Shown here piece by piece: positions 15,270 through 23,570 of a DNA stretch of 43,317 bases; within the stretch, counting starts at the first letter, position 1; each line of letters begins with the position of its first letter. Source of the DNA: Syntrophobacterales bacterium Delta_02 (lineage in GTDB: Bacteria; Desulfobacterota; Syntrophorhabdia; Syntrophorhabdales; Syntrophorhabdaceae); the NCBI GenBank assembly GCA_001603955.1, contig LVAA01000039.1, positions 1 through 43,317 on the forward strand, written 5' to 3'. Below the pieces are notes generated by a model that did no database searches, was not told where the DNA came from, and saw only the letters and a list, made by a program, of their open reading frames with translations. A program made the position numbers and the translations under genes.

Positions 15270-16442
15270 CTAGTAAGCGTCTTTGTAGATGCGCCGAATA
15301 TCCTCTTCGGTAACGTCCTTCGGATTGGGCACGAAAAAGCGCGACTGCTGAAGGGCCTCCTTCGTTAGAAGGGATATCTTCTTCTTCTGTACGCCATAAT
15401 CGGAAAGTCTGCAGGAGATCCTCACGGCAGCGAGTAATCTCATAACCGCGTCCACCGCTTTTTCCGAGGCCTCGTAGGCAGACAGCCCATCGATGTTCTC
15501 GCCCATCATCCGGGCAACGCCGGCGTACCCTTCAAGATTGCCGGTCAGGTTGAATCGCATGACGTGGGGGAGCATGATCGCGTTGGAACGTCCGTGGGGC
15601 ATATGATACTGGGTTCCCAGAGGATAGGCCAATCCATGGGTCGCGCCGAGGCCACCGCTCGTAAAAGCCATCCCCGCCAGATTGGCGGCAAGGAGCATGT
15701 TGAAACGGGCCTTGATATCGCCGCCCTTTCCATAGGCAACGGGCAGGTTCCTCGATATCAGCCGTATGGCCTCGCCCGCCATGATCTCCGTGTAGGGGGT
15801 CCTGTTAACGGACACATAGGATTCGATGGCGTGGACCAGGGCGTCGAAACCGGTGTCGGCTGTCACCGAAGGCGGCATGGATACCGTCAGGACGGGATCG
15901 AGCATGGCCACGTCGGGAAGCAGCATGAACCCGTAGAGAGACTTCTTCTCATTCTTCTTCTCGTCCGTCACGACACACACCCAGGACGCCTCGCTTCCCG
16001 TTCCGGCCGTCGTGGGAATAAGTATCTTCGGGATACCCCTCTTCGGGAACATGTTGAGACCCACGTAATCCAGGATCGAACCCGTATTGGCCACCATCAT
16101 GGCAACACCCTTCGCCACATCCAACGAACTGCCGCCGCCCAGGCCGACAACGAGGTCGTAGCGGCCGCTGCGTGCGATCCTCGCGGCCTCGTCCACGATC
16201 CCCGAGGTGGGTTCCGGCTGCACCTTGTCGTACACACCGATCTTCATCCCCTCGGACTTGAGCGGCTCGATGACGGCGGGAACAAGGCCCGCTTTCACGA
16301 CCCCGGGGTCGGTGACGACAAATACCTTGCTGCCACCCAGCGTTTTGATCTCGCCGCCAAGCTGACAGGCCACTCCCTTCCCCAGGAGATGCTTGTTGGG
16401 GGCAAGGAACGTGCTGACCTTCTCAGGATCATAGGTGTTCAT
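15270..16442 (-). CDS. iron-containing alcohol dehydrogenase, probably 4-hydroxybutyrate dehydrogenase
   Basis: A 390-residue group III (Fe-dependent) alcohol dehydrogenase. NAD-binding motif GGGSSLDVAKG, the TTAGTGSEAS segment and all four metal ligands are present: Asp and His in FDALVHAIE (D200, H204), then the two His of the HGLAYPLG...PHG segment, 14 residues apart. It probably interconverts 4-hydroxybutyrate and succinate semialdehyde with NAD(P), because it sits in the same cluster as AbfT/AbfD; the family alone would also allow other primary alcohols. ATG 16442 has AAGGAGG upstream, so the longer frame to 16475 is not used. It follows livF by 42 bases and is probably the last gene of the liv transcript. 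Confidence 0.88.
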   Translation of the reverse strand: MNTYDPEKVSTFLAPNKHLLGKGVACQLGGEIKTLGGSKVFVVTDPGVVKAGLVPAVIEPLKSEGMKIGVYDKVQPEPTSGIVDEAARIARSGRYDLVVGLGGGSSLDVAKGVAMMVANTGSILDYVGLNMFPKRGIPKILIPTTAGTGSEASWVCVVTDEKKNEKKSLYGFMLLPDVAMLDPVLTVSMPPSVTADTGFDALVHAIESYVSVNRTPYTEIMAGEAIRLISRNLPVAYGKGGDIKARFNMLLAANLAGMAFTSGGLGATHGLAYPLGTQYHMPHGRSNAIMLPHVMRFNLTGNLEGYAGVARMMGENIDGLSAYEASEKAVDAVMRLLAAVRISCRLSDYGVQKKKISLLTKEALQQSRFFVPNPKDVTEEDIRRIYKDAY

Positions 16443-16484
16443 ACCAACCTCCTTCGGGTACGTCTGAAAAAACAAAACAGGCCG

Positions 16485-17189
16485 TCAGATTCCAAGATAG
16501 GTGCATTTGATATTCTCGTCGCAGAGGATGTCTCCGCTCAGGCCTTTCATCGCTATCTCACCGTTCTCTATCACATACGCCCTCTTGCACAGGCTCAGGG
16601 CTTTCTTTACGTTCTGCTCGACGAGCAGCGTCGTCATGCCCTCGTCGTTGAGCCTTTCGAGCACCTTGTATATCGAGTTGATGAGAAGGGGGGCAAGCCC
16701 CAGGGAAGGCTCATCGAGGAGCACAAGTTTCGGTCTCATCATGAGACCCCGCCCTATTGCCAGCATCTGCTGTTCACCACCCGACAGGGTCCCCGCAATC
16801 TGCTTTTTGCGTTCTTCCAGCCGCGGAAAAAGATCGTAGACCATTCTCAGGCTCTTGTCCTTGTGGGGGCGGTTCATCTTCAGGTACGTGCCCATGAGAA
16901 GATTCTCCTCCACGCTCATTGCGGAAAAGACCCGTCGTCCTTCCGGCACGTAGGCAATGCCTCTCGCGGAGGTCTTGTGCGGCGGGACGCCGGAGATGGA
17001 AACATCCTCCAGCAGGATATCCCCTTTCGACGGCGTGATCATTCCCGCTATCGTCTTGAGAAGCGTGGTCTTGCCAGCACCGTTGGGACCGACGAGAGCG
17101 ACCATCTCACCCTTTTCTATGTGCAACGTGATGTCTTTCAAGACCTTGATCTTCCCGTATCCCGAATCGATTCCCTTTATTTCAAGCAT
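16485..17189 (-). CDS. livF: LivF-type ABC transporter ATP-binding protein
   Basis: A 234-residue ATPase of the branched-chain amino acid/carboxylate (HAAT) importer class. Walker A GPNGAGKTTLL, ABC signature LSGGEQQMLAIGRGL, Walker B LVLLDEPSLGLAP. It overlaps livG by 8 bases. With livG it powers uptake of the ligand bound by the LivK-like protein at the far end of the operon. Confidence 0.93.
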   Translation of the reverse strand: MLEIKGIDSGYGKIKVLKDITLHIEKGEMVALVGPNGAGKTTLLKTIAGMITPSKGDILLEDVSISGVPPHKTSARGIAYVPEGRRVFSAMSVEENLLMGTYLKMNRPHKDKSLRMVYDLFPRLEERKKQIAGTLSGGEQQMLAIGRGLMMRPKLVLLDEPSLGLAPLLINSIYKVLERLNDEGMTTLLVEQNVKKALSLCKRAYVIENGEIAMKGLSGDILCDENIKCTYLGI

Positions 17190-17898
17190 ACTCGTCTCCC
17201 AGATATGCCTCGATGACCTCTTTCCGGTTCATCACGTCCTCGGGCTTCCCCAGGGCGATCTCCTTACCGAAATTCAACACCACCAATTCATCGGCGAGGG
17301 CTACAACAACCTTCATGACGTGCTCCACCAGCAGGATCGTGATCCCTTCATCCCTGAGACTCTTGATGAGATTGATCAGTGAATCCATCATGTCGAGGCT
17401 CACCCCACCCATCGGTTCGTCGACGAGAAGCAGCTTGGGAGAGGTAGCGTAAGCCTTCGCGAGTTCGAGCAGTTTCAGGCGTCCGACGGAAAGCATCTGC
17501 GCCTGCTTGCCCAGATCGTCCTTCAGGAACATCCGTTCCGCTATCCTTTCCGCCTCCTTCCGGGCCTCCTGTTTCGGAAACCTCAGGAGAAGCGGGATCA
17601 GTATGTTCTCAAATACCGTGAGCCCGGTGAAACACTGGGGGATCTGGAACGTACGAGTGATGCCCTCCAGAGAACGCTTGAATGTGGGAAGCTTTCCTAT
17701 GTCCCTGCCCTTGAACAGGATCGTTCCCTTCGTTATCTTCTCGACACCGGTTATGACATTGATAAGGGTCGTTTTACCGGCACCGTTCGGACCGACAACG
17801 CCGAAAGCAATGCCTTCACGAATCGAGAGATTGAGGTCGGAAACCGCCACTACACCGCCGAAAGCCTTTGTCAGATCTTTTATCTCAAGTAAATTCAT
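17182..17898 (-). CDS. livG: LivG-type ABC transporter ATP-binding protein
   Basis: A 238-residue ATPase. Walker A GPNGAGKTTLINVITG and Walker B LLLVDEPMGGVS are intact. The signature reads LSVGRLKLLELAKA instead of the usual LSYGQQR-type, a modest variation seen in LivG relatives. It overlaps livM by 4 bases (ATGA) and livF by 8, so the transporter genes are translationally coupled. Confidence 0.93.
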   Translation of the reverse strand: MNLLEIKDLTKAFGGVVAVSDLNLSIREGIAFGVVGPNGAGKTTLINVITGVEKITKGTILFKGRDIGKLPTFKRSLEGITRTFQIPQCFTGLTVFENILIPLLLRFPKQEARKEAERIAERMFLKDDLGKQAQMLSVGRLKLLELAKAYATSPKLLLVDEPMGGVSLDMMDSLINLIKSLRDEGITILLVEHVMKVVVALADELVVLNFGKEIALGKPEDVMNRKEVIEAYLGDEYA

Positions 17899-18836
17899 AT
17901 CTTCTTCCTGAATAGACCCATTATACCTTTGGGGATGAATCTTGCGAAGACCACAAGAACGATGCCGTAGAGCAGGAGATGGGCCGTCGGGAAATGGGAT
18001 CTGAAAACCTCGCCGACCGGCACGAGCAGCACCGTTCCCACCACCGGGCCGAGGACCGTGCCGATGCCTCCAACCATTGTCAGAAATATGGGCTCCACGG
18101 TGTGCACCATGTCAAACCCGCTCGAAGGGTCGACAAAACCGGTATGTATGGCCAGGACACCGCCTACTGTCCCGGCCAGAAAGGAACTGATGTACAGCGC
18201 TATCAGTTTGTATTTCTTGGAGTTGATCCCCAGTGACAGGGCCGCGTCCTCATTTTCGCCCACGGCAAGGAAGAAATAGCTCGTCTTCGACAATTTTATC
18301 AGCAGGGCACAGAGGATGCCGAAGCCCGCGAGCCACAGGGAAACGACAAAGTAGAGCCCCCCGCCGCTCGGAACGGACAGAAACGTGCTCGGGCTCACAA
18401 CGATGCCCTGGGTCCCTTGCGTGAAGGACCTCCATCCTTCCACGATGAGCTTCGTCACCTCCGCAAGCGCAAGGGTTGAAAGGGCGAAATAAGGACCTCT
18501 CAGTTTGAACGCTATGGAACCGATGATGACCGCGGCAAGGACCGTGACAACACCTGCGCAAGGCAGCGCCAGCCACGGAGACCATTGCAGGTGATAATGC
18601 AGGAGCGATACGGTGTAGGCACCGATACCGACAAATCCCGCATGACCAAAGGATATCTGACCCGCAAATCCTCCCAGTATGTTCCACGAGGTGGCCAGGA
18701 GCACGGTAATGTTCACAATGAAGAAGATGTTATAAAGATACTTGTACGATCCCGGATCGATGACAAACGGCATGAACGAGAGTACGATAAGGCAGATAAA
18801 GAGTGTTATGATTGGCTTGACGGATCTGTTCTGCAT
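17895..18836 (-). CDS. livM: LivM-type ABC transporter permease
   Basis: A 313-residue membrane protein with about 9-10 helices. The LivM pattern is visible: TSWNILGGFAGQISFGHAGFVGIGAY near the N-terminus, and FVDPSSGFDMVHTVEPIFLTMVGGIGTVLGPVVG towards the C-terminus. It starts 3 bases after the livH stop. It forms the translocation path with LivH. Confidence 0.93.
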   Translation of the reverse strand: MQNRSVKPIITLFICLIVLSFMPFVIDPGSYKYLYNIFFIVNITVLLATSWNILGGFAGQISFGHAGFVGIGAYTVSLLHYHLQWSPWLALPCAGVVTVLAAVIIGSIAFKLRGPYFALSTLALAEVTKLIVEGWRSFTQGTQGIVVSPSTFLSVPSGGGLYFVVSLWLAGFGILCALLIKLSKTSYFFLAVGENEDAALSLGINSKKYKLIALYISSFLAGTVGGVLAIHTGFVDPSSGFDMVHTVEPIFLTMVGGIGTVLGPVVGTVLLVPVGEVFRSHFPTAHLLLYGIVLVVFARFIPKGIMGLFRKKI

Positions 18837-18839
18837 AGC

Positions 18840-19706
18840 CTATAGCCTCGTCTTTCCACCAAGTATGCCGGACGGCTTGAAGAGCAATATCCCCAGGAAC
18901 AGGATAAAAGCCATAATGTCCTTCATACTGTATTCCAGGAATGTGCTGGCCAGCGCCTCCGACACGCCAAGGATGACCCCTCCCAGGAGAGCGCCCGTGA
19001 CGGACCCCATTCCTCCCAGCACGACAATGGTGAACGCCTTGATCACGAAGTTGCCGCCCACGAAAGGATAGATATAGAAGATGGGGGACAGGATGCCGCC
19101 CGCCATGGCAGCCAGGACCACCCCGATGCCGAAGGTGGCGATGGATATCCACTTCACGTTGACTCCCATGACCGATGCGGTGTCCTTGTCGAGTTCGGTG
19201 GCCCTGATGGCCCTCCCCATGTACGTCTTCGACATGAAAAGATAGAATATCACGATAAGGACGGCGGACATGCATGACGAGATCAGGGCGGGATAACCGA
19301 TCCTCGTTTGAAGGAAGACCATGACGTTCTGCGAAAAGGGAAGTGTCACGGTGCGGTAATCCGCAGACCATATGTACATGGCCGAAGTGGCAAAGATGAA
19401 GGAGATCCCGAGCGTGATGATGAGCGAGGTGATCTCCCGTTCCCTCGCCGGTATGGGATCTATCAGGAATTTGTAGATGATGGCACCGAGCACGAAGAAG
19501 ACCGGCGCCGTCAGAAAGACGCTGATGTACGGACTGATCCCGAACCTGTCGAACAGCACGAAAGCGGCATACATGCCAAGCATGACTGCTTCACCGTGGA
19601 ACATGTTGATTATCCGCATGACACCGAAGATCACGGTGAGCCCTATCGCCAGAAGGGCGTAAATGAGACCGATCAGTATGCCGTTTATAATGATTGAAGT
19701 TATCAT
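18840..19706 (-). CDS. livH: LivH-type ABC transporter permease
   Basis: A 288-residue membrane protein with about 8 helices and the LivH hallmarks: ALLAIGLTVIFGVMRIINMFHGEAVMLGMY near the N-terminus, and NFVIKAFTIVVLGGMGSVTGALLGG. It is separated from the binding-protein gene by a 65-base gap with a stable hairpin. Confidence 0.93.
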   Translation of the reverse strand: MITSIIINGILIGLIYALLAIGLTVIFGVMRIINMFHGEAVMLGMYAAFVLFDRFGISPYISVFLTAPVFFVLGAIIYKFLIDPIPAREREITSLIITLGISFIFATSAMYIWSADYRTVTLPFSQNVMVFLQTRIGYPALISSCMSAVLIVIFYLFMSKTYMGRAIRATELDKDTASVMGVNVKWISIATFGIGVVLAAMAGGILSPIFYIYPFVGGNFVIKAFTIVVLGGMGSVTGALLGGVILGVSEALASTFLEYSMKDIMAFILFLGILLFKPSGILGGKTRL

Positions 19707-19731
19707 AGTCTATGTACCGCCGGGTTATGGA

Positions 19732-19757
19732 TGCGGGGTGCATTGCAGCACCCCGCA
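19732..19757. terminator. livK-livH intercistronic hairpin (attenuator / mRNA stabiliser)
   Basis: TGCGGGGTGC and GCACCCCGCA form a perfect 10-bp stem with a 6-base loop between the binding-protein gene and the permease gene. No T-run follows. Hairpins at this spot commonly lower downstream expression or stabilise the binding-protein message, giving excess binding protein; that role is inferred. Confidence 0.7.
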
Positions 19758-19771
19758 GCAGGTCTCTGACA

Positions 19772-20980
19772 TCAATATATGGGTTCCCTCTCTGCAGCCT
19801 CTTTGGGCCAGACCTGGAGAAGCTTCCCGTTGATCCACTGGGCCAGCGCCGTCATCTTCTGTGCCTTGTTCTGATTGGTATATCCGTCGAAGTTGTCGAA
19901 CTTGACGGTACCGAAGATGGTCTTCATGTTGAGGGCCTTAAGGCTCGCCTTCAATTGCTCCCTCTGTTTCGTAATGCTGTCGCCGGGCTTCACACCCTTG
20001 AGCGCTTCAGCGAGCACCTGAACGGCAACATAACCTTCCACCTCATGCTCGCCGGGAAGGTATTTGTACTTCTTCTCCCACGCTGCGCGCCACTTCTTCC
20101 AGTTCGGGTCTTTTATTTCGCCGTGCCACGGGCCGGAAGTGAAAACCTTTTCCGTAGCCTTGCCGCTCTTTTCATAAACATCCTGCATACTGTGGCCCGC
20201 GCCTGTTCCCGACACGAACCTGGCCGTAAGCCCCACTTCCTTTATCTGCTTCGAGATAAGGATCCCGTCCGTCAGATATGACGTGAGGATGATGATGTCG
20301 GGTGCGGCGTTCTTGATCTTGAGCAGGAGAGGCTTGTAGTCCATGGCATTTTCACTGTATGCCTCTGAGACGACGAGGTTGAACTTGTCCTTGTTCTTCT
20401 GGAAAAACGGCAGGATACCATACTTCGCCACGCCCTGGCCGAAAGCATTGTCAACATAGACATAGGCCACGGTCAACTGTTTCTTCTTCGCCTTGGGATA
20501 CACAACCTTCAGGATAAAATCCTCAAGGGCGGCGCTGTACATGCCCGTCGTGGGCTGAAGGCGGAAGACGTAGTCATTGTTCTTGCGGGTGATGTCGTCA
20601 AGGGCCGGGTGTTCCAGAAGGTAGGGCGTCTTGTTATCGAGGGCCACCGGAGCAACCGCAAAAGCGACACCGCTGCTCCATCCGCCAAGAAGGGCAACGA
20701 CATTGTCCGAAGAAATGAGCTTTTTCGCGGAAGAGACTGCCAGGGCCGGTTTTGCCTGAGTGTCCTCAAAGACGAGTTCCAGTTTCGTCCCGTTCACTCC
20801 TCCTTTGGCATTGATCTCGTCCGCAGCCATCGTGTAGGCCTTCTTGAACTTCTCGCCGAAGTTGGCGCCCGGTCCCGTCATCGGTGCAGGGCACCCTATC
20901 TTGAATGTGCCTGCGCCATACGATACCTGGGAAAACATGAGTAGAAAAAACAGAATCGTTGATAATGTTTTGAAAAGCAT
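19772..20980 (-). CDS. livK: LivK-type periplasmic binding protein
   Basis: A 402-residue type I periplasmic binding protein with signal peptide (MLFKTLSTILFFLLMFSQVSYG). The family start FKIGCPAPMTGPGANFGEKFKK and segment ADEINAKGGVNGTKLELVFEDTQ are clear. The start has AAAGGAGG upstream. It is the first gene of a livK-livH-livM-livG-livF-adh unit and lies behind a sigma-54 promoter. Relatives bind branched-chain amino acids, amides or aromatic and short-chain acids. The cluster context suggests a C4 hydroxy-acid or a precursor, but this is inference. Confidence 0.9.
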   Translation of the reverse strand: MLFKTLSTILFFLLMFSQVSYGAGTFKIGCPAPMTGPGANFGEKFKKAYTMAADEINAKGGVNGTKLELVFEDTQAKPALAVSSAKKLISSDNVVALLGGWSSGVAFAVAPVALDNKTPYLLEHPALDDITRKNNDYVFRLQPTTGMYSAALEDFILKVVYPKAKKKQLTVAYVYVDNAFGQGVAKYGILPFFQKNKDKFNLVVSEAYSENAMDYKPLLLKIKNAAPDIIILTSYLTDGILISKQIKEVGLTARFVSGTGAGHSMQDVYEKSGKATEKVFTSGPWHGEIKDPNWKKWRAAWEKKYKYLPGEHEVEGYVAVQVLAEALKGVKPGDSITKQREQLKASLKALNMKTIFGTVKFDNFDGYTNQNKAQKMTALAQWINGKLLQVWPKEAAEREPIY

Positions 20981-21050
20981 GATCCCTCCTTTTGTTGGTT
21001 TGATCGGATTGTCTCAGGCTTTCATATTGTTCGTCTTCTTGAACTGAACA

Positions 21051-21066
21051 AGCAATTCATGTGCCG
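21051..21066 (-). promoter_or_regulatory. sigma-54 promoter of the liv-adh operon
   Basis: On the minus strand CGGCACATGAATTGCT, with -24 GG and -12 GC exactly 10 bases apart and GGCAC as in the consensus. It lies about 70 bases upstream of the livK start and matches the abfD promoter in the -12 region (GAATTGCT). Confidence 0.85.
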
Positions 21067-21163
21067 CTCCGGGCACCGCTGAAGAGAAAAAAGGGAGTGC
21101 TAATTTTATTGGGCAGTTATGCTTTTTATCACAAAACGATCGACTGCGGTCGTGTCTGGATAT

Positions 21164-21179
21164 GATGCATAAACGCATC
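21164..21179. promoter_or_regulatory. palindromic activator-binding site (copy 2)
   Basis: GATGCAT-AA-ACGCATC, one mismatch from copy 1 at 15142-15157, with the flanking TAT also shared. Another GATGC half-site follows at 21186-21190. The palindrome centre is about 105-120 bp upstream of the livK sigma-54 promoter. It sits immediately after the stop of the activator gene. Confidence 0.75.
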
Positions 21180-21189
21180 ACTAATGATG

Positions 21190-22602
21190 CTAAATATCAT
21201 CGCCAACCTTCATGTTCAGCTTCTTCATCTTGCGTACTATGGTGCTTTGACTTATCTTCAGATTCTTCGCGGCTTTGTGCGTGCTCCCGTATTTTTCCAG
21301 CGCCCTTTTCAATACTCTGTATTCCATGAGGTTGATGATCTCGTTGTAGGATTTGTTCTCCGCGTCGACCATGAGGTCCTTTGAATCGAGGATACCCCTC
21401 AGATGGAAAGGCAGGTCATCCACTTTGATACTACTGCTCTTGCTTATCAGAAAGGCCTGCTCCACGATGTTCGACAGCTCCCTCGCATTGCCGGGGAAGC
21501 TGTACATCATGAGGAACTGGGCAGCCTGGGGTGCGAATTTCTTCTCCATGTGGTATCGCTTATTAAGAAGTCCCGTGAAATGATGCACGAGAGGCATGAT
21601 ATCCTCCGTCCTTTCCCTTAAAGGGGGTATGGCAAGGAATATCGTGTTCAGCCTGAAGAAGAGGTCCTGCCTGAACTTTTTCTGCGCGATGAGGCCCTGC
21701 AGCTCTTGATTGGTGGCTGACAAGATACGGATATCAAGCTTCACCGTCCTTGTCGAGCCAAGGCGGGTCATCTCCTTCTCTTCAATTACGCGAAGAAGTT
21801 TTGCCTGGAGTCTCAGGCTCATGTCGCCGATCTCGTCGAGGAATACAGTCCCCTTGTCCGCCACTTCGAGAAGGCCCTTTTTTCCTTTCGCGCTCGCCCC
21901 GGAGAACGCCCCCGGTTCATACCCGAAAAGCTCGCTTTCGAAGAGGTTCTCCGGGATCCCCGCACAGTTTATCACGACAAAAGGGCGATCCCTGCGCTCG
22001 CTCGATTCATGTATGAGTTTAGCCAGAAGTCCTTTTCCGACCCCCGATTCGCCCGTTATCAATATGCTGGAGTCAAACTGGGCCGCCTTGAGGGCGATCT
22101 CCATGATCTCCAGGACCTTCTTGCTCTTCGTAATGAATGTCTTCTTCTGTCCCTGCAGGGTCTTTATGTGGTCGAGCTCCGCCAGGTAGCGGTTCACCTC
22201 CAGGGTCCGCTCGTGCAGCTTATCCTTCAATTCAACCAGTTCCGTAATGTCCCGAACGCTGGTAACAACAAGGGCGATATCCTTGTCATCGTCACCGAAG
22301 AGCGGGTTCCCTGTCACCAGTATCTTCTTGCCGCTCCTGAGTTCCTGCATGATGGTAACAGGTTCCTTCTTCTCGATCACCTCGAGACTGACAGAGCGGT
22401 CTATGATCCCCGCTTTGACAAGGTCCCTCATGTTCCTTCCGAGCACCTCGGCCCTGGTTATGCCCGTTATGCGCTCGTATGCCCTGTTTATCATCAGGGT
22501 GTTCGCGTTCTTGTCGGTGATATAGACGCCGTCGGGAATGTTCTCGATGATGGCCCCGAGGTCCCGGGCAAGGTCCTTGGTGAATATCTTGAATCTCGCC
22601 AT
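21190..22602 (-). CDS. PAS-domain sigma-54-dependent transcriptional activator
   Basis: A 470-residue regulator. An N-terminal PAS domain (about 12-130; IIENIPDGVYITDKNANTL) is followed by an AAA+ domain (about 160-390) with Walker A GESGVGKG, Walker B GTVFLDEIGD and arginine-finger region FRQDLFFRLN. A C-terminal HTH of the TyrR-like type (STHKAAKNLKISQSTIVRKMKKL) ends the protein. The sigma-54 contact loop reads GAFSGA rather than GAFTGA; Ser is a conservative change. It has no receiver domain, so a small molecule or redox cue sensed by PAS is likely. Its position beside two sigma-54 promoters with shared palindromes makes it the probable activator of the 4-hydroxybutyrate genes. Confidence 0.93.
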   Translation of the reverse strand: MARFKIFTKDLARDLGAIIENIPDGVYITDKNANTLMINRAYERITGITRAEVLGRNMRDLVKAGIIDRSVSLEVIEKKEPVTIMQELRSGKKILVTGNPLFGDDDKDIALVVTSVRDITELVELKDKLHERTLEVNRYLAELDHIKTLQGQKKTFITKSKKVLEIMEIALKAAQFDSSILITGESGVGKGLLAKLIHESSERRDRPFVVINCAGIPENLFESELFGYEPGAFSGASAKGKKGLLEVADKGTVFLDEIGDMSLRLQAKLLRVIEEKEMTRLGSTRTVKLDIRILSATNQELQGLIAQKKFRQDLFFRLNTIFLAIPPLRERTEDIMPLVHHFTGLLNKRYHMEKKFAPQAAQFLMMYSFPGNARELSNIVEQAFLISKSSSIKVDDLPFHLRGILDSKDLMVDAENKSYNEIINLMEYRVLKRALEKYGSTHKAAKNLKISQSTIVRKMKKLNMKVGDDI

Positions 22603-22769
22603 TCCCCCTACCTGTATGCCGCCGTTGGAGTTCTGTCTAATTTAACCGAAAAGATATTTTTTGGCAATCCCAATAACCTTCTCCGCCTTCACCCTGCTTT
22701 CGACAATGATCCGCAAAGAAAGCAAAAGCCGGCGACAACCGCGCTTCGGGTCCTTCCCGGTCCATTCCG

Positions 22770-22799
22770 TTGACAGCATCTTTGACAAAGTGATATAAG
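22770..22799 (+). promoter_or_regulatory. sigma70-type promoter of the TMEM175-like gene
   Basis: TTGACA (22770-22775), an 18-base spacer and TATAAG (22794-22799). The predicted start of transcription is at about 22806, which makes ATG 22846 a better start codon than ATG 22810. Confidence 0.6.
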
Positions 22800-22845
22800 C
22801 GATACGTATATGGACACGGCCCGGCCTTCACTCGAACAGTTCTTC

Positions 22846-23433
22846 ATGACGACTCATCGAATCGAGAGCCTGTCGGACTGCATCTTTGCCTTCTCAATGA
22901 CACTCCTTGTCATGAATTTTACATTTCCGGGCGCTTACTCTGGAAGCGAGGAAGATATAACCAAATTGTTCCTCAAAGAGATTGCCAAGTTCGACCGCTA
23001 TGTCCTGGCATTCGTTCTGCTGGCAATCTTCTGGATCACCCATCATCAACAGTTTCACTATATAAAACGGACGGACCGCCCCTTCCTTTGGATCCAGATA
23101 ATGATGTTGATGTTCATAGTTGTGGTGCCCTTCACGGCCGCCTGGATGACAGGCCACAGCCACCATTGTATCACAAACCTTATCTTTGACGTCAATCTCC
23201 TCGTCCTCGGGATTCTTTTTCTATTGAGCTGGCGTTACGCCACACACCGAACAAGGCTTGTCGATCATGATATAGATAAACAAGTCGTCACCCGCGTAAT
23301 GTCAAGATCAGTTCTCACATGCCTGGTTACACTCCTGGCGATGATCATAACCTTCTTCGAGCCCAGGTGGAGCAACTACGCCTACATCCTGACACCCCTG
23401 CTTCTCTTCCTGCGACCCTTTCGGCTCAGATAG
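22846..23433 (+). CDS. TMEM175-like (DUF1211) integral membrane channel protein
   Basis: A 195-residue protein with about six helices. The N-terminus HRIESLSDCIFAFSMTLLVM matches the first-helix signature of bacterial TMEM175 potassium channels (RxxxFSD), except that Phe is replaced by Leu. Helix 2-3 (FVLLAIFWITHHQQFHYIK) also fits the family. ATG 22846 is chosen because family members begin a few residues before this Arg and because ATG 22810 would leave only a few leader bases. No strong ribosome-binding site is visible at either start. Known relatives are weakly K-selective leak channels. Confidence 0.8.
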   Translation: MTTHRIESLSDCIFAFSMTLLVMNFTFPGAYSGSEEDITKLFLKEIAKFDRYVLAFVLLAIFWITHHQQFHYIKRTDRPFLWIQIMMLMFIVVVPFTAAWMTGHSHHCITNLIFDVNLLVLGILFLLSWRYATHRTRLVDHDIDKQVVTRVMSRSVLTCLVTLLAMIITFFEPRWSNYAYILTPLLLFLRPFRLR

Positions 23434-23570
23434 GGACGCGAAATCGGCATCGCCTGGAGAACCTGTCGTGCTTGAATGCCCTGAAAGAGGCTGGTTGTAC
23501 AATAACGGGAGAGAGACTGCCCCTATCACCTGTGTGGCCGATGACTGAAACCGGGTATCCCGTCTCCGGG

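Noticed and set aside
15564-17216. 550-codon rightward open frame
   Set aside because: Antisense to the alcohol dehydrogenase and livF genes; caused by high GC codon bias.
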